From assembly GCA_902493145.1 (NCBI GenBank), contig CABUOA010000039.1, forward strand, positions 1-14,832: DNA of 14,832 bases. The letters run 5' to 3'. A program made the position numbers and the translations under genes. This document shows, piece by piece, positions 1-6,846 of the stretch. The notes beneath the pieces are model-generated. The model saw only the letters and a list, made by a program, of their open reading frames with translations. It was not told where the DNA came from and ran no database searches. Source of the DNA: an uncultured Collinsella sp. (GTDB taxonomy: Bacteria; Actinomycetota; Coriobacteriia; Coriobacteriales; Coriobacteriaceae). Position 1 is the stretch's first letter; each line of letters starts with the position of its first letter.

Positions 1-7
1 CCTATGT

Positions 8-26
8 GCGGCGTAGGCCGCTTATT
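8..26 (+). terminator. Weak terminator-like hairpin at left edge
   Basis: A perfect 5-bp GC stem (GCGGC at 8-12 pairing with GCCGC at 17-21, loop GTAG) is followed on the plus strand by TTATT. It could end a plus-strand gene lying left of the window and converging on purL. The stem is short and the T-run is interrupted by A, so this is tentative. The rest of 1-109 shows no coding region that I can support. Confidence 0.25.
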
Positions 27-109
27 AGCCCGTCCAAGAATTGGGGCGCAGTTCAATGTGTCGGTGGCGGGTGTTGTTACCCGAGGGGATTGTACCCGAT
101 GGGAAAGGT

Positions 110-3100
110 TTAAGCGAAGTAGGCCACGCCGCTCTCAAAGATCGGCATGAACTTATCGCCGGGGACATGCTCGGGCACGTTGCGGTACAGGTTGTCGCCG
201 CGACGCTCGGCATGGCCCATCTTGCCCAGGACGCGGCCGTCGGGGCTCGTGATGCCCTCGATGGCGAGTGCGGAGCCGTTGGGGTTGACGGAGAGATCCA
301 TGCTGGGCTTGCCGTTCTCGCCCACGTACTGCGTGGCGACCTGGCCGTTGGCGATCAGCTGGGCGAGCACTTCGTCATTGGCGACAAAGCGGCCCTCGCC
401 GTGGCTGATGGCGACGGTGTAGGGGTCGTCCAGGCTGCACTGCGACAGCCACGGGGACAAGTTGGACGAGATGCGGGTACGCACCAGACGGCTCTGGTGG
501 CGACCGATGGTGTTGAACGTCAACGTGGGCGCATCGGGCGTGGCGTCGACGATGTCGCCGTAGGGCACCAGGCCGAGCTTGATCAGGGCCTGGAAGCCGT
601 TGCAGATGCCCAGCATCAGGCCATCGCGGGCCTTGAGCAGGTCGCGGACTGCCTCGGTGACCTCGGGAGCGCGGAAGAACGCCGTGATGAACTTGGCAGA
701 GCCGTCGGGCTCGTCGCCGCCCGAGAAGCCGCCGGGGATCATAACGATTTGGCTTGCACGGATGCGGCGGGCAAGCTCGTGGGTGCTCTCGGCGACGGCC
801 TCGGGCGTGAGGTTGTTGATCACGAAGGTGTCGGCCTCGGCACCGGCGGCACGGAAGGCGCGGGCGCTGTCGTACTCGCAGTTGTTGCCGGGGAACACGG
901 GGATGATCACGCGCGGGCGGGCGATCTTGGCGCCGCCGTACACGTGGATATCCTTGGCGCGGAAGTCGATGGTCTCGACCTCGGGGGTCTCGCCGGCGCT
1001 GCGGTAGGTGAAGACGCCCTCGATGCCGCTCTCCCAGGCCTCCTGGAGCTCGGAGAGCTCGATGACTTCGGAACCGGTGTCGATGACATAGCCCTCGACG
1101 GTGGTGCCCAGGGGCTCGACGACAACGCCGTCGGCGACCTCGGGCAGCTCGGCATCCTCGGCGAGCTCGACAATAAAGCTGCCGTAGAGCGGGGTGAAGA
1201 GGCTCTCCACGTCTACATCCTCGGCAAGCTCGATGCCGATCTGGTTACCGACGCACATCTTAAAGAGGCTCTCGGCGCCGCAGCCGTAGCCGGGCGTGGA
1301 GATGGCCAGGGCGTTGCCGGTAGCAGTGAGCGCCTCGACGGCGTCAAACGCGGCGAGCAGCTGCTGAGCGTCGGGGCGGTAGTCCTCACCATAGGTGGCG
1401 GGGGCGATGCGCACGACGCGATGCGTCAGACCCTTGAACTCGGGCGAGACGGCACGGGCGGCCTTGCCCACGGCCACAGCGAAGCTGATCAGGGTCGGCG
1501 GAACGTTGAGCTCACCGGCCTCGTCCTCAAACGAGCCGCTCATAGAGTCCTTGCCGCCGATGGCACCGGCACCCAGATCGACCTGGGCCATAAGGGCGCC
1601 CAGGACGGCTGCCATGGGCTTGCCCCAGCGCTCGGCCTCGGTGCGCAGACGCTCGAAGTACTCCTGGAAGGAGAGATAGGCACGCTTGTGCTCAAAGCCG
1701 GCAGCCACGAGCTTGGCGATGGACTCAACCACGGACAGGTAGGCGCCCGCAAACTGGTCGGCCTCCATCAGGTAGGGGTTGAAGCCCCATGCCATAGCGC
1801 TCGCCGTGGTGGTCTCGCCGTCCACGGGGAACTTGGCAACCATGGCCGAGCTCGGGGTGAGCTGCGTCTTGCCGCCAAAGGGCATGAGCACGGTTGCGGC
1901 ACCGATGGTGGAGTCGAAGCGCTCGGACAGGCCCTTGTTGGAGGCGACGTTGAGGTCAGTGACAAGCGAGGTCATGCGCTCGGCAAGCGTGGTGCCGGCC
2001 CAGCTGGGCTGCCACACGCTGCGGGCACAGACGTGGGCGACCTGGTGCTTGGGCGCGCCGTTGGAGTTGAGGAACTCACGGGACAGGTCGACGATGGCGA
2101 CACCGTTCCAGGCCATGCGCATGCGCGGCTCGGCGGTAACCTCGGCGATAACGGTCGCCTCGAGGTTCTCCTCGGCGGCGTAGCCCATGAACTCCTCGAC
2201 GTCACCGTCGGCGACGGCGCAGGCCATGCGCTCCTGGGACTCGGAAATGGCGAGCTCGGTGCCGTCAAGACCGTCGTACTTTTTGGTCACGGTATCAAGG
2301 TCGACATACAGGCCGTCGGCAAGCTCGCCCACGGCGACCGAGACGCCGCCGGCGCCAAAGTCGTTGCAGCGCTTGATCAGGCGGCAGGCGTCGCCGCGGC
2401 GGAACAGACGCTGCAGCTTGCGCTCGACCGGGGCGTTGCCCTTCTGGACCTCGGCGCCCGAGGTCTCGATGGACTCGGTGTTCTGGGTTTTGGATGAGCC
2501 GGTGGCACCGCCGATGCCGTCACGGCCGGTGCGGCCACCCAAAAGGATGATCTTGTCGGTGGGGGCGGGGCACTCGCGGCGTACGTGGTTTGCCGGGGTA
2601 GCGCCCACGACGGCACCGACCTCCATGCGCTTGGCCACGTAGCCGGGGTGATAGAGCTCGTTGACCTGGCCGGTGGCAAGGCCGATCTGGTTGCCGTAGC
2701 TGGAGTAGCCGGCGGCAGCGGTGGTTACGAGCTTGCGCTGCGGCAGCTTGCCCTCGAGCGTCTCGGACACGGGGACGGTGGGGTCGCCGGCGCCGGTGAC
2801 ACGCATGGCCTGGTACACGTAGCTGCGGCCCGAGAGCGGGTCGCGGATGGCGCCGCCCACGCAGGTGGCGGCACCGCCGAAGGGCTCGATCTCGGTCGGG
2901 TGGTTGTGGGTCTCGTTCTTAAAGAGGAACAGCCAGTCCTGGTCCTCGCCATCGACATCGACCTTCACCTTGACGGTGCAGGCGTTGATCTCCTCGGACT
3001 CGTCGACATCGGTCATGACGCCGGTCTTCTTAAGGTACTTGGCGCCGATGGTGCCCATGTCCATGAGGCAGACGGGCTTGGCGTCGCGACCGAGCTCGTG

Positions 3101-3856
3101 GCGCATTTCCATGTAGCGGTCGAAGGCCTGCTGCACCACGGCGTCGTCGATCGTCACGTCGTCCAGGACGGTGCCGAAGGTGGTGTGGCGGCAGTGATCG
3201 GACCAGTAGGTGTCGATCACGCGGATCTCGGTGATGGTGGGGTCGCGATCCTCATCGCGGAAGTACTGCTGGCAGAAGGCGATGTCCGCCTCGTCCATGG
3301 CAAGACCGCGCTCGGAGATAAAGGCGGCAAGGCCGGCCTCGTCGAGCTCGCGGAAGCCGTCGAGCACCTCGACGGGCGCAGGCTCGGGGGTCTCCATGTA
3401 CAGTGTCTTGGGCAGGTCGAGCGAGGCGATGCGCGCCTCGACGGGGTTCACCACGTAGTGCTTGATGGCATCAATGGCGGCCTCGTCCAGAGCGCCCGAG
3501 ATCATATAGACCTTGGCGGAGCGCACGGCGGGGCGCTCGCCCTGGCTGATGAGCTGCACGCACTCGCTGGCGGAGTCGGCGCGCTGGTCAAACTGGCCAG
3601 GCAGGAATTCGACGGCAAAGACGGCGCCATCGCTTGCGGGGAGCTCGTCGTAGGTCACATCGACCTGGGGCTCGCTAAAGACGGTCGGCACGCAGGACCG
3701 GAAAAGCTCCTTGTCGATGCCCTCGACGTCGTAGCGGTTGATAATCCTCAGGGCCTCGATGCCCTTGATGCCGAGAATTTCGGTCAGCTCGCCCTTGAGC
3801 TGCTGAGCCTCGACGTCGAACCCGGGTTTCTTCTCCACGTAGATACGAGAGACCAT
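110..3856 (-). CDS. purL: Phosphoribosylformylglycinamidine synthase, single-chain (PurL)
   Basis: This enzyme catalyses the fourth step of cytosolic de novo purine synthesis: FGAR + glutamine + ATP gives FGAM + glutamate + ADP + Pi. The 1248-residue product is full length for the fused form, in which the PurS-like, synthetase and glutaminase parts share one chain. In order it has an N-terminal PurS-like region (about 1-150), a linker with WSDHCRHTTF (218-227), the first synthetase half with KNETHNHPTEIEPFGG (313-328), the second half, and a C-terminal class I glutaminase. The glutaminase carries nucleophile Cys1085 (GICNGF), with His1215 and Glu1217 (GHAER) completing the triad. It resembles the Firmicutes/Clostridia single-chain clade more than the proteobacterial one (recall, not a search). 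The start MVSRIYVEK at 3856 was chosen because AGGAAGGCAGGA precedes it; the frame stays open 36 codons further upstream but that stretch is not protein-like. No purine operon partner is adjacent. Confidence 0.96.
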   Translation of the reverse strand: MVSRIYVEKKPGFDVEAQQLKGELTEILGIKGIEALRIINRYDVEGIDKELFRSCVPTVFSEPQVDVTYDELPASDGAVFAVEFLPGQFDQRADSASECVQLISQGERPAVRSAKVYMISGALDEAAIDAIKHYVVNPVEARIASLDLPKTLYMETPEPAPVEVLDGFRELDEAGLAAFISERGLAMDEADIAFCQQYFRDEDRDPTITEIRVIDTYWSDHCRHTTFGTVLDDVTIDDAVVQQAFDRYMEMRHELGRDAKPVCLMDMGTIGAKYLKKTGVMTDVDESEEINACTVKVKVDVDGEDQDWLFLFKNETHNHPTEIEPFGGAATCVGGAIRDPLSGRSYVYQAMRVTGAGDPTVPVSETLEGKLPQRKLVTTAAAGYSSYGNQIGLATGQVNELYHPGYVAKRMEVGAVVGATPANHVRRECPAPTDKIILLGGRTGRDGIGGATGSSKTQNTESIETSGAEVQKGNAPVERKLQRLFRRGDACRLIKRCNDFGAGGVSVAVGELADGLYVDLDTVTKKYDGLDGTELAISESQERMACAVADGDVEEFMGYAAEENLEATVIAEVTAEPRMRMAWNGVAIVDLSREFLNSNGAPKHQVAHVCARSVWQPSWAGTTLAERMTSLVTDLNVASNKGLSERFDSTIGAATVLMPFGGKTQLTPSSAMVAKFPVDGETTTASAMAWGFNPYLMEADQFAGAYLSVVESIAKLVAAGFEHKRAYLSFQEYFERLRTEAERWGKPMAAVLGALMAQVDLGAGAIGGKDSMSGSFEDEAGELNVPPTLISFAVAVGKAARAVSPEFKGLTHRVVRIAPATYGEDYRPDAQQLLAAFDAVEALTATGNALAISTPGYGCGAESLFKMCVGNQIGIELAEDVDVESLFTPLYGSFIVELAEDAELPEVADGVVVEPLGTTVEGYVIDTGSEVIELSELQEAWESGIEGVFTYRSAGETPEVETIDFRAKDIHVYGGAKIARPRVIIPVFPGNNCEYDSARAFRAAGAEADTFVINNLTPEAVAESTHELARRIRASQIVMIPGGFSGGDEPDGSAKFITAFFRAPEVTEAVRDLLKARDGLMLGICNGFQALIKLGLVPYGDIVDATPDAPTLTFNTIGRHQSRLVRTRISSNLSPWLSQCSLDDPYTVAISHGEGRFVANDEVLAQLIANGQVATQYVGENGKPSMDLSVNPNGSALAIEGITSPDGRVLGKMGHAERRGDNLYRNVPEHVPGDKFMPIFESGVAYFA

Positions 3857-4040
3857 TGGTTCCTGCCTTCCTGATCGGTTGGGCGTACGGTACGGTATGC
3901 GGCAGCGGTCGGTTTGCGGGGTCTGCCCTGCGGTCGCCTTGAGCCACATGTTTGTAAACCTCACTATGATACGACAGCTCGCGGCGCGTTGAGGACGGCG
4001 AGGGTGCTACAGTGAAGCGCAAACAAGAGAAAGGCATCAC
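3857..4040. promoter_or_regulatory. Divergent intergenic region between purL and antiporter
   Basis: This 184-bp region must hold both divergent promoters. For the antiporter there is an extended -10, TGCTACAGT (4005-4013), but the nearest -35-like TTGAGG (3989-3994) is only 13 nt away, so it would rely on the TGn motif. For purL the best -10 is TATCAT, read on the minus strand at 3971-3966, without a good -35; it would give a leader of about 100 nt. I see no known purine riboswitch fold or recognisable operator in that leader. The antiporter ribosome-binding site is GAGAAAGG (4027-4034). Confidence 0.4.
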
Positions 4041-5600
4041 ATGGCATTCGTTTCGCTCGCCATCATCGCACTCGTGGCCTTTGCGAGTCCTTTTATCGCC
4101 TCGGCGATTCCCGGAAAACCCGTTCCCGAGACGGTCTTTTTGCTCGTGCTCGGCGCGGTGCTGGGACCCCATATGCTCGGCGTCATCCATGTAGATGCCG
4201 AGGTCTCGCTCGTGTCCGAGCTCGGTCTGGCCTTTTTGTTCCTGCTTGCCGGCTTTGAGATCGACCCCAAGAGCATCACAGGCGTCGAGGGGCGCTACGG
4301 CTTGGCGACGTGGGTCGTCACGTTTGGTATCGCCTGGCTTGCCGTGCGCTTTACCCCGTGGTTCTCAGTCAGTCATTTCGACGGTATCGCCGTGACGCTT
4401 GCCCTCACTTCGACGGCGCTCGGTACGCTTGTGCCCATCATGCGTGAGCGCTCGCTCACCGGCACGCGCGTGGGCGACTCGATTCTCGCGTATGGCACTT
4501 GGGGCGAGCTCGGTCCCGTGCTCGCCATGTCGGTGCTGTTGTCTGCCCGCACTGGCATCCAAACGCTCGTTATCCTTGGCTTGTTTGCGGTGGTTTGCGT
4601 GTTGCTGGCCGTGGTCCCGAGCCGCTCCAAGCGCGTCGGCAGCCGCTTCTTTGCATTTGTTGAGGAGCGCGCCGATACCACGTCGCAGACCTTCGTGCGC
4701 CTGACGGTGCTCATCCTGGTCACGCTCGTGGCATTCTCGGCTGTCTTTGATCTCGACATCGTGTTGGGTTCTTTTGCCGCCGGCTTTGTCCTGCGCTATA
4801 TCATCCCCGAGGGCAACCATACGCTCGAGACCAAGCTCGACGGTCTGGCCTACGGTTTTTTGATTCCGGTGTTCTTTACCGTATCGGGCGCAAAGATCGA
4901 CCTGACGGCCGTGGCGTCGCGCCCGGGTCTGCTCGCGGGCTTTATCGTGGCGTTGTTGATTATTCGTGCCGTGCCCATTCTTATTTCCATGAGCATTTGT
5001 CCTGCGACGCGCGATGTGTCGGCGTATGGTCGCATTACCGTGGCCCTGTACTGCACCACGGCGCTGCCGATCATCGTTGCCGTTACGAGCGTTGCCGTAA
5101 ACGCGGGCGCGCTGTCGCAAGATATTGCGTCGGTCATGGTTGCCGCCGGTGCCATCACGGTGTTCTTGATGCCATTGCTCGCGCAGCTCTTCTACCGCGT
5201 GGTGGATGCCGCACCGGTCGCCGCCGTGGCAGAGGTTGCCGAGCATCCATCCGATGCGCTCGACATCTTGCGCGCCCACCACGACCTAGCGAGCTTGCTC
5301 GCGCGCGAGCACGAGCTGCTGACCTCGCATGGCCATGGTCGCGTATTCGAGGGCCTGCCTACGCTCGATACGATTGCCGAGCGTCTTTCCGCCGAGGCAG
5401 CGAGCGGCCACATCGATGCCCGCATCGTGGACGCGGCGCACCTGCTTGCCGATAAGACCTATGGAGACGAGGTCGACCCGTCCGAGCTGACTCCGCGTGA
5501 GCGCCGCCGCCTGGAGCGCGCCAAGCTCGCTGTGCGCGAATACCGCCGCCGCATGCTGGAACTCTATGCGCGCGAAGAAGCCGAAGACGACGGTAAGTAG
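4041..5600 (+). CDS. Cation:proton antiporter, CPA2 (Kef/NapA-like) family
   Basis: This is an integral inner-membrane monovalent cation/proton exchanger of 519 residues. Residues 1-390 form about a dozen hydrophobic segments with CPA2 hallmarks: FLFLLAGFEID (65-75), the G-rich VLGSFAAGFVLRYIIPEG (241-258), GFLIPVFFTVSGAKIDL (272-288) and an intramembrane arginine at 310. Where Kef and NapA proteins carry QD or DD in the ion-binding helix, this protein has GTWGELG (152-158), so Glu156 is the likely carboxylate (inference by alignment from memory). The tail (391-519) is soluble, highly charged and helical near its end (RERRRLERAKLAVREYRRR, 486-504). I see no RCK/TrkA-N Rossmann motif in it. 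The SD AAAGG lies 6 nt before the ATG. It is monocistronic and ends before the repeat array. Whether it moves Na+ or K+ cannot be read from the sequence. Confidence 0.85.
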   Translation: MAFVSLAIIALVAFASPFIASAIPGKPVPETVFLLVLGAVLGPHMLGVIHVDAEVSLVSELGLAFLFLLAGFEIDPKSITGVEGRYGLATWVVTFGIAWLAVRFTPWFSVSHFDGIAVTLALTSTALGTLVPIMRERSLTGTRVGDSILAYGTWGELGPVLAMSVLLSARTGIQTLVILGLFAVVCVLLAVVPSRSKRVGSRFFAFVEERADTTSQTFVRLTVLILVTLVAFSAVFDLDIVLGSFAAGFVLRYIIPEGNHTLETKLDGLAYGFLIPVFFTVSGAKIDLTAVASRPGLLAGFIVALLIIRAVPILISMSICPATRDVSAYGRITVALYCTTALPIIVAVTSVAVNAGALSQDIASVMVAAGAITVFLMPLLAQLFYRVVDAAPVAAVAEVAEHPSDALDILRAHHDLASLLAREHELLTSHGHGRVFEGLPTLDTIAERLSAEAASGHIDARIVDAAHLLADKTYGDEVDPSELTPRERRRLERAKLAVREYRRRMLELYAREEAEDDGK

Positions 5601-5613
5601 TCGATACTTTCTC

Positions 5614-5786
5614 GGGGAAGCCGCGTCCCGCTTTGAAGGCCCGGAACGGGATGTGGTTTCCGAAACGGGGGCCGTTGGGAAGCTGTGTCCCGGAATGGGC
5701 GCTCAGAGTGGGATGCAGTTTCCGCGAGAGGCCCGTTAGGGAAAGCGCATCCCATTCTGAGCCGGAATTATGGGACGCAGTTTCCT
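5614..5786. repeat. Array of six alternating inverted 16-bp repeats (BIME/REP-like)
   Basis: Six units alternate strictly in orientation. Forward units (like TGGGATGCAGTTTCCG) lie at 5647-5662, 5709-5724 and 5771-5786. Reverse units (like GGGAAGCTGTGTCCCG) lie at 5615-5630, 5677-5692 and 5739-5754. Centres are 32, 30, 32, 30 and 32 bp apart, and the spacers are 16, 14, 16, 14 and 16 nt, so the true period is a 62-bp inverted pair. Spacers are also partly related: TTCTGAGCC at 5755-5763 matches the reverse complement of 5693-5708 loosely, and AACGG-GGG-CCGTT (5664-5676) is itself a hairpin. The array lies after the antiporter stop, converging with the dehydrogenase, which is a typical site for REP/BIME elements. 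Short open frames across it on both strands look like repeat artefacts. Confidence 0.85.
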
Positions 5787-5797
5787 TTTCGAATAGA

Positions 5798-5840
5798 AGA
5801 AGGCGCGCTGCCTGCGGTTGATGCAGGCAGCGCGCCTTTT
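5798..5840. terminator. Strong bidirectional rho-independent terminator
   Basis: A perfect 16-bp stem (5800-5815 with 5823-5838; core GGCGCGCTGCCTGC) has a 7-nt loop. On the plus strand it ends in TTTT. On the minus strand the stem is followed by TTCTTCTATTC. It therefore can end both the plus-strand antiporter transcript, after the repeat array, and the minus-strand dehydrogenase transcript whose stop is at 5883. Confidence 0.92.
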
Positions 5841-5882
5841 GCGTTGAGTTCCGTTGAGGTCCGAAATCGTGGCTTGCGACCT

Positions 5883-6632
5883 TTAGGAGCGGGCGGCTCC
5901 GTCGACGGGGAGCACAGCGCCCGTGACATAGGAGGACATGTCGCTCGCCAGGAAAACAAAGGCGTTGGCGACGTCCTCGGGCTCGCCCATGCGACCCAGC
6001 GGAATGGTGGCGATGATGGGCTTGATGACCTCTTCGGGCAGGTTGGCGACCATATCGGTCTTAGTCACGCCGGGGGCGACGGCGTTGACGCGGATGCCCA
6101 TGGGAGCGAGCTCGCGCGAGAGCGACTGGACCATACCGTTGACGGCAAACTTGGACGTGGGGTAACCGACGCCGGAGGGCTGGCCGTACTTGGCGACCAT
6201 CGAACTCGTGGTGGTGATGGTGCCGCCATGACCTGCCTTGGTCATGATCTTGGCGGCAGCCTGGTGGCCATTAAAGACAGCGACGACGTTAAGGTCCATG
6301 ACCTTTGCGAACTCCTCGGCCGTATAGTTAAGGAGCGGCGAGCGCTGGGAGATGCCGGCATTGTTGACGACCGTGTCCAAGCCGCCCATGTCAGCGGCAG
6401 CCTGGGTAAAGGCCTCGGTCACGGCTTCGAGCGAGGTGAGGTCGCAGGAGCGGCCCCAGACCTTGGCGTCGGGATAGGCGGCTGCCAGCTTCTCAACGGC
6501 CGCGTCGGCAGTCTCCTGGCGCGAGCCAAAGACGGTGACGGCAGCGCCTTCCTCGATAAAACGGCAGGCGATGGCATAGCCGATACCGCGTGTGCCTCCG
6601 GTGATGATTGCTTTCTTGCCCTCGAGCAACAT
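5883..6632 (-). CDS. Short-chain dehydrogenase/reductase, BaiA-like
   Basis: This is a cytosolic NAD(P)-dependent oxidoreductase of the classical SDR family, 249 residues. The Rossmann motif is TGGTRGIG (11-18), followed by NNAG (90-93), and the catalytic tetrad is Asn115, Ser144, Tyr157 and Lys161 (YPTSK). The length and many blocks (ITGGTRGIG, EEFAKVMDLNV, VFNG, SGVGYP, VAPGV..TDM, EPEDVAN, FLASD) match what I recall of BaiA 3-alpha-hydroxysteroid dehydrogenases of bile-acid 7-dehydroxylating clostridia. FabG-type and sugar or polyol dehydrogenases share several of these, so the substrate stays open. After strand beta-2 the protein reads FGSRQE (35-40), with no acidic residue at the specificity position, which favours NADP(H). 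The start at 6632 follows AGAGGA at a good distance; the frame is open further upstream but would run through that SD. No bile-acid operon genes are nearby. It probably forms its own transcription unit, ending at the bidirectional terminator. Confidence 0.88.
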   Translation of the reverse strand: MLLEGKKAIITGGTRGIGYAIACRFIEEGAAVTVFGSRQETADAAVEKLAAAYPDAKVWGRSCDLTSLEAVTEAFTQAAADMGGLDTVVNNAGISQRSPLLNYTAEEFAKVMDLNVVAVFNGHQAAAKIMTKAGHGGTITTTSSMVAKYGQPSGVGYPTSKFAVNGMVQSLSRELAPMGIRVNAVAPGVTKTDMVANLPEEVIKPIIATIPLGRMGEPEDVANAFVFLASDMSSYVTGAVLPVDGAARS

Positions 6633-6704
6633 GGTGCTTCCTCTCATCGCGGGCGGACATTCGCAGCACAGCGTAGCGGTAGTCGGAATCGGCCGCGTTT
6701 GCAT

Positions 6705-6733
6705 ATCGGTGAACGGTAGCCCGCGTTACCGAT
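6705..6733. promoter_or_regulatory. Overlapping inverted repeats upstream of the dehydrogenase
   Basis: ATCGGT (6705-6710) is matched by ACCGAT (6728-6733), and inside it CGGTA (6714-6718) by TACCG (6727-6731). The two stems share the right arm and exclude each other. They lie 73-101 bp upstream of the dehydrogenase start, within its 5' region, and could be an operator or leader structure. I found no convincing -35/-10 pair in 6633-6780. The rest of the gap up to the hom terminator shows nothing else. Confidence 0.3.
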
Positions 6734-6779
6734 GAGCGGCTCGCGCAAATATGCTTTGCCGTTGTGCTTAGGGCAGGTG

Positions 6780-6816
6780 ACAAAAGGGCTCCCGTCCCAC
6801 ATCGGACGGGAGCCCT
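6780..6816 (-). terminator. Rho-independent terminator of hom
   Basis: A 13-bp perfect stem (6785-6797 with 6804-6816; core GGGCTCCCGTCC) has a 6-nt loop and, read on the minus strand, is followed by TTTTGT. It lies 31 nt beyond the hom stop codon and isolates hom from the dehydrogenase further downstream. Confidence 0.9.
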
Positions 6817-6846
6817 CAAGGCGCGTATTGCTAGGCGAGCGTTGGG

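Noticed and set aside
68..83. CGGGT-N6-ACCCG hairpin after purL as its terminator
   Set aside because: Only a 5-bp stem, and no T-run follows on the minus strand; too weak to call.
41..2497. 818-codon open frame on the plus strand opposite purL
   Set aside because: Its frame mirrors the high-GC third-position bias of purL; composition is Gly/Ala/Leu/Asp-rich without any domain, and it runs through a fully conserved enzyme on the other strand.
2585..3874. 429-codon plus-strand frame opposite the purL N-terminal half
   Set aside because: Same antisense shadow effect, with no motif and no plausible ribosome-binding context.
3857..3964. 36-codon N-terminal extension of PurL and similar upstream extensions of the dehydrogenase, livH and livG
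   Set aside because: In each case a clear ribosome-binding site and the family N-terminus mark a downstream start, and the extension is low-quality sequence running through the promoter or leader region.
5564..5755. Short open frames on both strands across the repeat array
   Set aside because: They translate the repeat units themselves, lack SD sequences and are interrupted by the terminator. Such frames may be annotated as hypothetical proteins but the DNA repeat explains them.
5614..5786. CRISPR-like regular spacing of repeats
   Set aside because: The units alternate in orientation, are imperfect and only 16 bp, spacers of 14-16 nt are mutually related, and no cas gene is present.
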